Notes under the pieces: model-generated
Told to the model about the DNA's origin: nothing
The model's input: the letters and a program-made list of their open reading frames with translations, nothing else
The model's database searches: none
Shown: positions 1 to 11,267 of the stretch, piece after piece
Layout: each line of letters starts with the position of its first letter
Position numbering within the stretch: position 1 is the first letter of the stretch
Origin: Doris montereyensis
Lineage: Eukaryota; Mollusca; Gastropoda; Nudibranchia; Dorididae
Length of the DNA: 64,000 bases
NCBI GenBank assembly: GCA_037039925.1
Contig: JAXRKP010000552.1
Coordinates: forward strand, 132,001 to 196,000
Reading direction: 5' to 3'
Translations under genes and position numbers: made by a program

Positions 1-1383
1 AGTGTTTCTTCCAGGCATCCTTTTCTTTGATCTTAGTTTTGACATTCTCATTCCACCATGCTTTCCTTTTCCCATCTCCTTCAATTTGTTTCCTACCACA
101 GACCTCTTCAGTACAACTGAGGAGTGTTTCTTTATACATTTGCCACTTTTCTTCTATTGTGCTATCATTCAGATCCATCTTTCACTGATAAAATCTTTTT
201 ACCTAGATTGGTATATCTCTTTTAATATTGGTTTATTTAGTTCCTCTATTCTGAGTTTAGTAGTTTTCTTCTCTTTCCTTTTCTTTTGTGTTCTTCAGTC
301 AGTAATCTCATTTTGGCAATCACTAAATATTTCTGCTCCTCTGTTTACTCTTGCATCCAATGTACTGTAAAAAAGGGAGCTGCTACCTATTATGTAGTCT
401 ATGATTGACTCTTCACACCTGTCTTCATTTACTCTTGTATATTTGTGGATATCTTTATGAGGAAAAAAGGTGTTGGCTATTTTCATGTTATTCTTTAGGC
501 AAAAATCTATTAGTCTCTCTCCAAAAATCTATTAGTCTCTCTCTATTTGGAGAAGTTGTTGTTTCTCCTTCTTTACTTATTACTCCTCCTGACGTTTCTA
601 CATTGTTACCTACTCTAGCATGTAAATCTCCTAAAAGCAGTAGTTCCTGTTTGGGTTTAAGATTCTCTGCAGCTATTTGTAAATCGTTTTCGAAGATATC
701 TTTTTCTTCTTTAGTTGCGTCTTCGTTTACGTCTCGCCCTTTTGGTTTAATATTTACCTCTAATAGCCGTGGGCTTATAAATTTCCAACTTTCTAGTAAC
801 TTTTCATGTCTTTTATGCACCAGGAGGCCTACTCCTGCTCTAGCTCTATCTTTGACATCTACTCCTGAGAAAATTAAAATATGATTCGGTCCTACATTTT
901 CTATTCCTTGACCTTTTTCTTTGTATCTGTAATGGCCAAAATATCTACTTTGAATTTGTCCATTTCTTGAACTAATTTTAACTCTTTTTTGCATTTATTG
1001 CCCTAACGTTCCATATTCCAAAAACCACAGTCCGTATTCGTTTCCAAGTTCGCCTTCGAAAGATCAAGCCGGTTATATTATATTAATTTTTTCTCTGAAT
1101 CTGTTTGTTTTTGGATAAGCAGCGGATTAGCCCACTGTACCCTAGGTAGATGGTGGGGCTGCCACCTTGAGGCCCCCTACCAGGCCTTGTTATTTTCTGT
1201 CAGGGCTAACTCCCTTAGCCTTTGGTCAGTCAAGACTACCCTGCAAGGCAGCGGGTTGTTTTCTTTCAGGGTTAACTCCCTAAGCTTTTGGTCAGATTAG
1301 ACCTGCCTGCAAGGTAGCAGGAGACTCGTGGAGGGTGGGGTCATCTACTCCCCCTACAGGTGCCTACCTGTCCACTGCCGGTT
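1..1383 (-). mobile_element. LINE-A copy 1, 5' part (non-LTR retrotransposon, apurinic-type endonuclease), cut by window edge
   Basis: Read on the minus strand, the element starts near 1383 and runs off the window at base 1. The 5' region (about 1140-1383) contains a roughly 70-bp tandem unit with the core GGCTAAGGGAGTTA, as in the copy at 11268. Downstream, about 994-488, is an endonuclease/exonuclease/phosphatase-fold stretch with GVGLLVHK and LLLGDLHARVGNN; the latter is the usual GDFNA-type motif with H in place of N. A fragment near 370-100 matches the linker before the reverse transcriptase. Stops and frameshifts break it (for example between about 486 and 540), so it is dead. The family assignment (an RTE-like or related clade with the endonuclease often annotated as craniofacial-development-protein-2-like) is from memory of motif style and is only moderately sure. 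Confidence 0.8.
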
Positions 1384-2294
1384 ACCTTTCTCACTGACAT
1401 TTTTTGAAGTCATCAATGATGTGGCAAGTTTACCTTTCTCACTGCTCACTGCCATTTTTTGAAGTCATCAATGGTGTGGCAAGTTTACCTTTCTCACTGA
1501 CATTTTTTGAAGTCATCAATGGTGTGGCAAGTTTACTTTTCTCATTGACATTTTTTGAAGTCATCAATGATGTGGCAAGTTTACCTTTCTCACTGACATT
1601 TTTTGAAGTCATCAATGATGTGGCAAGTTTACCTTTCTCACTGCTCACTGACATTTTTTGAAGTCATCAATGATGTGGCAAGTTTACCTTTCTCACTGCT
1701 CACTGACATTTTTTGAAGTCATCAATGGTGTGGCAAGTTTACCTTTCTCACTGACATTTTTTGAAGTCATCAATGGTGTGGCAAGTTTACTTTTCTCACT
1801 GACATTTTTTGAAGTCATCAATGATGTGGCAAGTTTACCTTTCTCACTGACATTTTTTGAAGTCATCAATGATGTGGCAAGTTTACCTTTCTCACTGCCA
1901 TTTTTGAAGTCATCAATGATGTGGCAAGTTTACCTTTCTCACTGACATTTTTTGAAGTCATCAATGATGTGGCAAGTTTACTTTTCTCACTGACATTTTT
2001 TGAAGTCATCAATGATGTGGCAAGTTTACCTTTCTCACTGACATTTTTTGAAGTCATCAATGATGTGGCAAGTTTACCTTTCTCACTGCCATTTTTTGAA
2101 GTCATCAATGATGTGGCAAGTTTACCTTTCTCACTGCCATTTTTTGAAGTCATCAATGATGTGGCAAGTTTACCTTTCTCACTGCCATTTTTGAAGTCAT
2201 CAATGATGTGGCAAGTTTACCTTTCTCACTGACATTTTTTGAAGTCATCAATGGTGTGGCAAGGTTACTTTTCTCACTGACATTTTTTGAAGTC
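1383..2294. repeat. 48-bp minisatellite, about 19 units
   Basis: Tandem copies of a 48-bp unit with the core GAAGTCATCAATGATGTGGC followed by AAGTTTACCTTTCTCACTGA and a short T-run. Several units carry an extra CTCACTGC-type 9-base insert. Because 48 is a multiple of three, long repetitive open frames appear on both strands; these are artefacts. On the minus strand the last unit runs directly into the pogo-like transposase reading frame at 2294, so the unit is a copy of transposase coding DNA. The other end abuts the 5' end of LINE-A copy 1. Confidence 0.95.
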
Positions 2295-2475
2295 TCCTAT
2301 AATGGCATTTGAGATTTAGAATAACTCCCTGATCCATGGGTTGAAGTTGAAATTTGCTTGTGGAGTTTGATGTAAGATAAATGATCCTCCCATTACTCAA
2401 TTCCAAGTGTTTTGGGTGGGTTGGACAGTTGAAGTTGAACAGGATAAAAATAATCGTTCTCTCCTCTTTCTTCAT
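2248..2475 (-). pseudogene. pogo/Tigger-like DDE transposase fragment
   Basis: The minus-strand frame reads NCPTHPKHLELSNGRIIYL, then NSTS, then LQPMDQGVI and a YRRLQ ending. This follows the conserved order of pogo/Tigger/jerky-like DDE transposases: DNCPAHP, LPPNTTS, LQPMDQGVI, YRR. The usual catalytic aspartate before NCPxHP is gone (FNFNCP instead of LLDNCP), and two extra residues sit inside the LQPMDQG motif. Only about 60 residues remain. After YRRLQKM the frame passes into the 48-bp minisatellite. It is a dead remnant whose DNA seeded the array. Confidence 0.8.
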
Positions 2476-2589
2476 TCTTCATTACTTACGCTTCATCGCA
2501 CACAAAAAACCCAGTTCATGGATACAATATACATTGTTACGTCTTATTATTTACGTGTACATATTTTTTCATAGATGTGTCATATAACG

Positions 2590-4280
2590 AGTTTACCATT
2601 GTCACAAAACTTTGATACCTGATTTAAATCTTTGATAATATGTTGTGGTTGCTGTTGTTGCGGAGCCGTCATGTTACCAGTTTGGTGCAATTTCTTATCC
2701 ATACAAAGTACATTATTGTCATGACCGTATTTATTTCTTAATGCGTGCCACTAACGAACAGCACAAGTAGATTTTTATTTTATATGTACCGGTATATTGA
2801 TCAATTGTCTGAATCTCATGTTTCTATTTACAAAAGGTGTTAATGTTATTGAATAGATTTTTGCTTCTTCTTGCCTGTGGATCTGAAATTCTGTCAAACA
2901 TCAGAAGAGGAGAAATTCACTTGATGCAGGTTTCATCAAATCACTGTTGGTGGAAATCTTTTTGACAGTTTTGTATCAGATTTTCATTTGATTGTTGTCT
3001 GTAATTTAAGACGTCTGAAATTGTATCCATTTCATTTGTCATAACTGATAGAAACAACGTTTGGGTTGTTGTGTCTTTTTAAATTATTTTTTTTCTTTAG
3101 TCAGTAGCTTGATATAGAAAGTGGAGCTTTAAGAAATTTGATTGTCAGGAAGTAGAGGGTCTTGTGAGAAATGATAGTCACTTATAAGGGAAAAAAATCA
3201 CTTGTTTTGTATTTGAACCATGTACTGATTATGTACACTAACTATTGCAAATACACAACATTTTGGAAAAATGCATGCTTTGGAATTGAAATCGAAATGG
3301 AAACTTATAGCATTCAATTCCTGTTGTATAAAAAGACGTGACAAAATTGATAACTTGTTGATATCGAAATGTCACAATCTGTGTTTTTAGACAAACACAG
3401 AGAGAGAAAAGAAAGATTGATTTATTCTTGTGAAATCATGACCCACTGCCTTGCCCTTTCTCTGAAAGACAATATACAAAGAAAATAAATAATACCTAAA
3501 TATGACAATTGACATGGAACTTGAAGTGCTTTGATATGCATTACTACTACTACTAGCAATGTCTTTGTGAGTGTAGCTTTGTTTTTCATTTTCCCTTCAT
3601 GTTTCTCTTCTGTCATTTAGGTTATAAAACTTTGAATCATATAATAATGGTCACCACCTATATCGATATCCGTTTGGTCACCGCTCTTCTTTAGTCAACA
3701 TCATTTCCAGTCCCGTTTAAAAAAATTTTTTTAATTATTATCTCCACGTCAAAGCACACATCTTATTCTTATGTGGAGGTTCTCTTTGTTCCCCACCTGA
3801 TGTGTCGACACCCAACTTCTTCAACCCCTCTCACTTTGGGGCTTACACGTAGGCCTGTGTAAGTACCGGTACATAGTATTTAGTCAATGATATGTCGAAT
3901 CAACTGTGAAGAGCTCACACACTTCTACATCATCAGTCAAGGGGCAACAACTGTCTTCACATCTGACAGAGTCTGAATTCTGAATCATGATTTATTCATA
4001 TTGTTAATCACTCTTGCTACTGCTAACACACGCTGAGCACTTTGCCAAGCATTGTAGTCCCCCCCCCCCTCTCTCTCTCTCCCTCTCTCAGTTAGTATGA
4101 CAGTTTCATTAATTTAGGTTTCTTTCTTAACCAGTTGAGTGCTATGATGTCAATTAAAAGCCCTCTTTCTTTCAATCATCATCCTTTTGTTGTTTGTATA
4201 TTATTGTAATTCTAAACAACCAAGATTTTTAAATCAATAATCAAATAAAATAAAATCAAGCATGAAATGATATAACATAG
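2590..4280. other. Non-coding AT-rich stretch, no gene seen
   Basis: No exon-like frame, transposon motif or RNA gene was recognised. It holds scattered homopolymer runs and a CT-rich simple tract at about 4061-4090. Confidence 0.5.
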
Positions 4281-4282
4281 TA

Positions 4283-4633
4283 CAGTCCAACATATCCATA
4301 ACGACCACCAATGATCATAGACCAAAATGGTGTTGATAATAGTGTTGTTATGGACAGGTGGTCATTCCAGGCAGATTAAAATATGGGTTGGATTAGAATT
4401 TGTCTAATTTTCTTTTTTTTAAACCATCCCCTTCTGAGTTGGTGTCGACGTAGCACTAGCAGTAAAGTGGGTGGAGCCAATAACGAAAGACTACCATTTG
4501 GTCGTTATGGACTGGTTATGATGGCGATTGGTCACTCAAATTAGGTGGCCGCAGTCACACTGAACAGATGTTCGCTATGAAGAGAAACAAAATATTTTAA
4601 AACGCAGGGGAGTCGTTAGGACAGGTTGGACTG
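4283..4633. mobile_element. Tc1/mariner-pogo-type MITE, 351 bp, TA-flanked
   Basis: The ends are inverted repeats: left CAGTCCAACATATCCATAAC, right (reverse complement) CAGTCCAACCTGTCCTAACG. Both sides are flanked by TA (4281-4282 and 4634-4635), the target duplication expected for Tc1/mariner/pogo elements. The interior has no coding frame. The CAGTC start resembles pogo/Tigger ends, so it may be a passenger of the pogo-like family whose transposase fragment lies at 2248-2475; that link is inference. Confidence 0.75.
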
Positions 4634-4635
4634 TA

Positions 4636-4831
4636 TTGTATGTAGGACGTTTTGCCATTGGCAAGGTTTTGCTGTATTTATGACCTTTTGCGATTGGCAA
4701 GGTTTTGGTAAAACCAAAGATGCTACAATGTTCCTAGGATCGTTAATATATTTGGTAAAACTGAGACTATAAATAGATTAATTATGCGCCTAGAGCTGTC
4801 GTAAAATGGGAGTGGGCACTATAGAAATGAA

Positions 4832-4862
<31 letters not shown>

Positions 4863-5690
4863 GTGGTGCAATACAGTATTGTTATGGTTATGGCAGTCTT
4901 AATCTTAAATTATTGCATCATAAGTGCTTGTTTGAATGTGGTGTGGGCGTATCACATTTTTTATATCCTTGTACTTGTATCATCATTATAAACGTGTGAA
5001 AATGTGTGATTATTGTATTACATTACTCAACACTTATTTTCATGTTAGATGATGATGGAACTGGGATTCAATATAAAGAGACACTAACTTAACTACCGAT
5101 AAACAGAATGACTAACGGTGAACTGTGATAAAACAGAAACAAGAAGCCAAACAGATTTTAATATAAAATATATTATGTTAATAATACATGTTGTATGACA
5201 AATAGAAACTTAACACTACAACACTGCATTGTAACAGTTAGTTAACAATTTTGCACACATACACACATACAAACAAACCAAAACATCCAATGTGTTGTAT
5301 GCATTTGCAACTTCAGTGTCAGTATCATTATTCACCTTTGTCAAAACCCTCAGTAGGCCGAGTTGATTGTTCTCTTTATACTGTTTACTGTTGAACAAGA
5401 GTTACTATTACTAAACAAACGTCAACAAATTATTATTATTTTTTTTTTTTTTAGATTATATATATGTCATCAGCAATTAATTCACCAGAATAGATAACAA
5501 ATATACTAGAATGTAAACCTGTTTATCACTGCAAACATGACAAGAAATGGAATTTGTTTTCTCTCTCTTTGACATATGTCTCAAATGTTGCAATTAATCA
5601 TTTATATTTATACTTATAATTATATCATGGTAAGTCTAGTAAGTATGGACTGTATTTCACGTCTTTTCTTCTCTCAGCGATATTGGATAA
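4636..5690. other. Non-coding stretch with small simple repeats
   Basis: Contains an (ATT)n tract at about 4834-4862 and a T-run near 5442. The short open frames here are explained by these tracts. No gene was recognised. Confidence 0.5.
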
Positions 5691-5709
5691 CCACCCATGA
5701 AACTAGTAC

Positions 5710-6035
5710 ACCACACCACATGTAGTCGGTCTTCAATGTCAAATAGCGTTGCAGTTGCAGTTGTAATCACAACACTGGTTCGACACTCATGGCTGGCACA
5801 ATTGTTTTTTTCACAATGTTATACCGGTACTAGAATCAGGTGTGAATGAGTACCCAGCGTTTGGTAGAGAAAGAACTTGTTAGAACGTAGGTCTGAAGCA
5901 CATAACAGGCCACTGTAACTGTAATGTATGCTCCCCAGGCATTTGAGAAAGATTTTGAATGGAATGGCCTGCTTGGGGATGAAATGATGTACAGCGGGGA
6001 TACAGACTATAAATCCATCTTTATCTGTATCTTTA
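5710..6035 (+). mobile_element. tRNA-derived SINE (family 3), degraded copy
   Basis: Shares blocks with the sequence at 32625-32985: the pol III B-box-like CACTGGTTCGA, then GGTGTGAATGAGTA, GGTAGAGAAAGA, CCTGCTTGGGGATGA/CCTGCCTGGGGATAA, ATGATGTACAG and TATAAATCCATCTTTAT. Two independent copies with a tRNA-like head indicate a SINE. The open frames across it are spurious. Confidence 0.65.
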
Positions 6036-6204
6036 TCAAATGTGAATGGCATGACATAAAGGAACGTTTTGGAAAAGGAAAAGAGAATGTCAATGTCATT
6101 GACAAAACAGAGATCTCTTTAACTTTTATGATGATCGTATGATTCATTTGGTTGTATCATGATCCACATTATGCCAAATTGGAATTAGATGACTTTCCTT
6201 TGTA

Positions 6205-6320
6205 TGGTATGTGTATTGGTAGGAGGTTGGAGGGAGGTGCTGGTAGGCCCTACTTCTTTCCTTCACCCATTCACTTACCGTTCATCTTGCAGTTTCCTTT
6301 TAATTTACCTTGAGATTACC
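6205..6320 (-). repeat. Dispersed repeat family 4, inverted copy
   Basis: The reverse complement contains GTAGGGCCTACCAGCA-like and GGTAATCTCAAGGTAAATTA segments of the family seen in plus orientation near 17280, 19065, 19555, 56275, 58115 and 62190. It is probably a SINE or MITE fragment. Confidence 0.55.
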
Positions 6321-6527
6321 ACATATGGGTAACTTTAATGAAACAAAAATAAAAAAGCGTTGTATTGAATAAATGTCAAGCGTGACTACAGTATTTTGGA
6401 TTAGGTGTTTATATGATCTGTTATTTCAAAAGGACCAGTTATGTTGTGACTAAGACCTCTTTTAATTTCTTCATCTGATTCAGAAAAAAGAAATTTCAAC
6501 TATAGAGATGGGATGTTGATTTTATTA

Positions 6528-6702
6528 CAGTAGTCGCTGGGTAAACACACGCCCTTTGGGCGCAGAAAAAGGCATGCTTTTATGCATACCGTGTGTTTAT
6601 GAGAACACTTTTATTAAACAGTAAAAATTTGGTGAGCAGATGTAGGCGTGTGTTTATGCAGAGTGTGCTTTTATGAAGTATTCTTTTATCCAGTGACTAC
6701 TG
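6528..6702. mobile_element. Small TA-flanked MITE, 175 bp
   Basis: Terminal inverted repeats CAGTAGTCGCTGGGTAAAC (left) and CAGTAGTCACTGGATAAAAG (right, reverse complement), with TA on each side (6526-6527, 6703-6704). It is non-coding and most simply read as a Tc1/mariner-superfamily MITE. Confidence 0.75.
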
Positions 6703-6710
6703 TATCAATA

Positions 6711-7200
6711 TAGTTGTTTACAATTATTTAACTTACATAATATCCTGGTACATGTATGTATTTGACTACTTAGTACTAGTAGTACTAGTTAATGAGAGTA
6801 TGACTAGACCAAGACCCCATTACACATATAGTTTATATTCCCTTGCATAGTGCTTATAATGTTATATTATTAGAATTTAGATCTCTATATTCTCTGTGAT
6901 CCATGTCATTTGCGTGCATTCATGTCATTGTAACAAGTTGAAAATAGCAGCACCGTGGTTATATTAAGATTAAATATTTTGATGAAACCAAAACTGAACT
7001 GTTATTATTCTTTCTTGTTTCGTACAAATTATTTTTTTTTAGATATTTAATTTATTGAATTTGGATTCTTATGAGAATTTATACTTCTTTTTTAAACCTC
7101 TTATAAACAAGTCTTTACTTTGATGCATGTATATGATTATTTTGTCAAGCAATAATCAATAATGACAAAAATTATCCTCAAAATACAACCTAAACGGAGA
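6711..7200. other. Non-coding AT-rich stretch
   Basis: No coding or repeat signal was recognised apart from short A/T runs. Confidence 0.45.
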
Positions 7201-7203
7201 AAA

Positions 7204-7625
7204 TGGTATATCTCCTTACGTAGTATAGCTAATGGCAGTGATCATCTGACTTTTTACCATTGAAAACAATGAACATATACCTTCTTACGTAGTATAGCTA
7301 ATGGCAGTGATCATCTGACTTTTTACCATTGATAACAATGAACATATACCTTCTTACGTAGTATAGCTAATGGCAGTGATCATCTGACTTTTTACCATTG
7401 AAAACAGTCAACATATATCTTCTTACGTAGTATAGCTAATGGCAGTGATCATCTGACTTTTTACCATTGAAAACAGTCAACATATATCTTCTTACATAGT
7501 ATAGCTAATGGCAGTGATCATCTGACTTTTTACCATTGAAAACAGTCAACATATATCTTCTTACGTAGTATAGCTAATGGCAGTGATCATCTGACTTTTT
7601 AACCATTGAAAACAATGAACAAAAA
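7204..7625. repeat. 69-bp tandem array, six units
   Basis: Unit core CTTACGTAGTATAGCTAATG, then GCAGTGATCATCTGACTTTT and TACCATTGAAAACA. Units are nearly identical, differing mainly at CAATGAAC versus CAGTCAAC, so the expansion is recent. No frame is conserved. Confidence 0.95.
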
Positions 7626-8019
7626 TAAGATTGACACAAAGGGAGAGCAGTGTGACCACAGAAAGAAAACACAGACTGTGTTGTAGAGTAGTATTTTATA
7701 TGCTGCAACCTTTAAATCATTTTTTTTTATCAAGGTCAAAACATTAGCATCCAATTTGAAATTGAAATGGTTACAGTTACATTATAAAAATAATTAATTG
7801 GCATCAAAAGTAAAACCATAAGAAATAAATTGCACCTATGTATGTCCTTGACACTGACACTATTGAATCACTAAATTTGTATAGCCCAGACGAGCTGATG
7901 CAGACTTATCGCATGACCAACCATAGAATAATTACGACTTGCAAGTATTCAGTCATATTACTTATTTAGTCAATATGATGTACTAATACTAAACAGCAAT
8001 ACCAAAGATTTTGAGCATC
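7626..8019. other. Spacer between the 69-bp and 44-bp arrays
   Basis: Nothing recognisable: no gene, no inverted-repeat ends. Confidence 0.4.
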
Positions 8020-9290
8020 AGTCTGTTTACAATGACGATCAGTAGATCTTTGCTTTCTTTCTCATTTTGTTTACAATGCTGATCAGTAGATCTTTGCTTT
8101 CTTTCTCATTTTGTTTACAATGCTGATCAGTAGATCTTTGCTTTCTTTCTCATTTTGTTTACAATGCTGATCAGTAGATCTTTGCTTTCTTTCTCATTTT
8201 GTTTACAATGCTGATCAGTAGATCTTTGCTTTCTTTTTCATTCTATTTAGATTTAGTAGATTTTTTCTTCCATTCTCATTCCATTTAGAATGATGATTAG
8301 TAGATTTTTTCTTCCATTCTCATTCCATTTAGAATGATGATTAGTAGATTTTTTCTTCCATTCTCATTCCATTTAGAATGATGATTAGTAGATTTTTTCT
8401 TCCATTCTCATTCCATTTAGAATGATGATTAGTAGATTTTTTCTTCCATTCTCATTCCATTTAGAATGATGATTAGTAGATTTTTTCTTCCATTCTCATT
8501 CCATTTAGAATGATGATTAGTAGATTTTTTCTTCCATTCTCATTCCATTTAGAATGATGATTAGTAGATTTTTTCTTCCATTCTCATTCCATTTAGAATG
8601 ATGATTAGTAGATTTTTCATTCCATTCTCATTCCATAGAATGATGATCAGTAGAACTTTGCTTTCTTTCTCATTCTATTCATAATGATGATCAGGAGAAC
8701 TTTGCTTTCTTTTTCATTCTATTCATAATGATGATCAGGAGAACTTTGCAGTCTTTTTTCATTCTATTCATAATGATGATCAGGAGAACTTTGCAGTCTT
8801 TTTCATTCTATTCATAATGATGATCAGGAGAACTTTGCAGTCTTTTTCATTCTATTGATAATGATGATCAGGAGAACTTTGCAGTCTTTTTCATTCTATT
8901 TAGATTTAGAATGATGTTCAGTAGAACTTAGCTTTTTTTTCTCATTCTATTTAGAATGATGTTCAGTAGAAATTTGCTTTTTTCTCATTCTATTTAGAAT
9001 GATGTTCAGTAGAAATTTGCTTTCTTTCTCATTCTATTTAGAATGATGTTCAGTAGAAATTTGCTTTTTTCTCATTCTATTTAGAATGATGTTCAGTAGA
9101 AATTTGCTTTCTTTCTCATTCTATTTAGAATGATGTTCAGTAGAAATTTGTTTTTTTCTCATTCTGTTTGGAATGATGTTCAGTAGAAATTTGCTTTTTT
9201 CTCATTCTATTTAGAATGATGTTCAGTAGAAATTTGCTTTTTTCTCATGCTATTTAGAATGATGTTCAGTAGAACTTAGCTTTCTTTCTC
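8020..9290. repeat. About 44-bp satellite array with homogenised sub-blocks
   Basis: One tandem family whose common core is CATT(T)NNNTTTANAATGATG with a TCAGTAGA-type end. It comes in blocks: 8025-8240 (44 bp, TTTACAATGCTGATCAGTAG), 8245-8620 (44 bp, CCATTTAGAATGATGATTAG), 8630-8900 (TTCATAATGATGATCAGGAG) and 8905-9285 (about 41 bp, TTTAGAATGATGTTCAGTAG). Within a block the units are near-identical, while between blocks they differ. It abuts the Harbinger-like element that begins at 9291. Confidence 0.95.
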
Positions 9291-10313
9291 CTAGAGTGAA
9301 AATTTTCCCGTTTGTTCCTATCAAGTTAACATATGTATAGGTGTAATTGGCATGGTGTACTGAGTTGAATTATGTTGTTTTTTCCTGCCGTTTCCGGTTG
9401 CCATGGAAACGGTGGCCATCTTGGATTTTGCTCCCAAATTTCACCAAATTCAATATCGATAGGCTTTTTCATTTTTCAACAAATTTGTTTCAAACTTGGC
9501 ACACACCTTATTTGATACAATATCTAAATTTAGTCACATCGGATTTTTATTTCATTAATAAGTTTTGATTTTATGAATTTTTGAAAATAGTATATATGAG
9601 AACAACCAAAAATATACAAAAATATTGTACAAAAAACTCAATTTTTCCAAAACTGTAAAACATATAAAAAAAGCATCTAGTCATTTCTTTGTTTTCCCCA
9701 CTCATCATCCATACCAAATTTCATGAAGATACGTTGAGAAATAAAAAAGTAGATAGGAAATAATGAACAAAAAAGGATATTTTGAGAAAATCGTGTTTTT
9801 CTCTCATTTTCTGTTATTTGAATACATTTTTCTCCCATAAACCTAAGAAAAGAGTAGGATAATACTTTGAAACATTATAAAACCTTGAGAGGCTCTCAAC
9901 TACTTCTTATTGACACTGTTTCAAGTGCACCAGCATCTTTTTACTCATTTTGAGATGGTGTCTTTTGATATTAGGTCCGTGGAATATGTTCCCTATCTTC
10001 CGGCCGATCTAAGGCAATATTCATAATAAATCCTCAAATAAGTTTGTTATTGATAGCGTTTATTGTGACAATCAAAATGAGTACCAACTTGCCATACTTT
10101 AGATAATATTTCTGGCTTTTATTGTATAATAGCTGTGTTGAAAGATAGGCCTGTATTGTTTCTAAAAAATTCGTATAAATTCAAAGAATCGATACTGAGC
10201 TTCTTTTATGATATAATTATGATGGGAATGAACTGCTCTATCCACTAGTATGATACACTAGATTTATCCCATTTTCGGCAAAAATGGCATTCCGAAACCC
10301 GCCCCCACCCCCC
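9291..10313. mobile_element. Harbinger-like non-autonomous element, copy 1 (about 1 kb)
   Basis: Homologous along its whole length, in inverted orientation, to 42426-43441. The right end is GC-rich (reverse complement GGGGGGTGGGGGCGGGTTTC) and is followed by TTA at 10314-10316. The left end starts inside the terminal repeat: the G-rich tip seen in the other copy is missing and the 44-bp array takes its place. No transposase is encoded. Classification as PIF/Harbinger-like rests on the G-rich terminal repeats and the TTA duplication of copy 2. Confidence 0.7.
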
Positions 10314-10316
10314 TTA

Positions 10317-11265
10317 AGTTTCTCCTTCTCTCTAGAAAGATTTATATCTATTTTCTTTGTTTGCACTGAGTTACATTGATGCACAGTCTCACATTCTATG
10401 TGAAAGCATTATATTTGTATAGGATTTTGCATTGAGGATATGCGGCGATGCAAAAGTGTTACCACAGCCAATCTCGTGAGGAATACCTGAAACGAGCTAA
10501 AAGCTCCTATAGTTTTTACGTTTTGATCCATAGTCATACAATGTAATTTAGCATTTTATGAAGTCTCAAATTCTCTAACAATAACAAATTATTAAATGTC
10601 TCAACCTTACTACAAGTTCAAATATATTCTTGTCTTTCATGTCCTATTTCTTTCAACTCGCTTGTGGGATAGAAGAACATCTTCATCCAGAACTAGAACC
10701 TAATATAAATAGATCTAGACATGGAGATACAATATATTTATTTACAAGAGCGATATAAAAATCTCAATTATTTATTAGATTCTATAGGAACACAAAATAA
10801 ATTAGTCGGACCCGAGCATCTAAATTTCTTAAGTTCGAAAGCAAGCACTTAAGAATAAGTAGATCTAGCATTCTGCTCTCCCGGCTGGCACGGGCAAGAA
10901 TATGTCGTGAAATGACATGCATAGCAAGTCTTACTCTTAGCAACTATTTTCCCACAATTTTATGATGGAACACTTTGCATGCCACCCGTTTTTACCACAT
11001 TTTTCTCCCAGTGCCTCCGTTATTTGCCCTTCTATTTCTATAGCCCTCCAGTGCCAGCTGTTTTTGGTATGTTTCATTGTTTGTCAAATACAAATAGCAT
11101 GAGGAAAAAATTTGTTAAAATTCATAGAAGCGATGGAAATCGACGAAACTTTCAGGGTTTTAAGTCATTAAGCATTAATTTTGTCTTAATCGTTTGTTGA
11201 TCACGTCATGTGACCATGGTGGCCATCTTGGATTTTGTAGCTATTTATAGAAATTGTCAACCTGT
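10317..11265. other. Non-coding stretch with transposon-like fragments
   Basis: No gene was recognised. At 11218-11237 there is a 20-base block, GGTGGCCATCTTGGATTTTG, identical to bases 9409-9428 inside the Harbinger-like element, so part of this region may be related transposon debris. Confidence 0.4.
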
Positions 11266-11267
11266 AC

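Noticed and set aside
1404..2232. Repetitive open frames on both strands
   Set aside because: They come from the 48-bp array, whose length keeps frames open on both strands.
7204..9290. CRISPR-like regular repeats
   Set aside because: Units are contiguous tandem repeats without unique spacers, in a eukaryotic genome.
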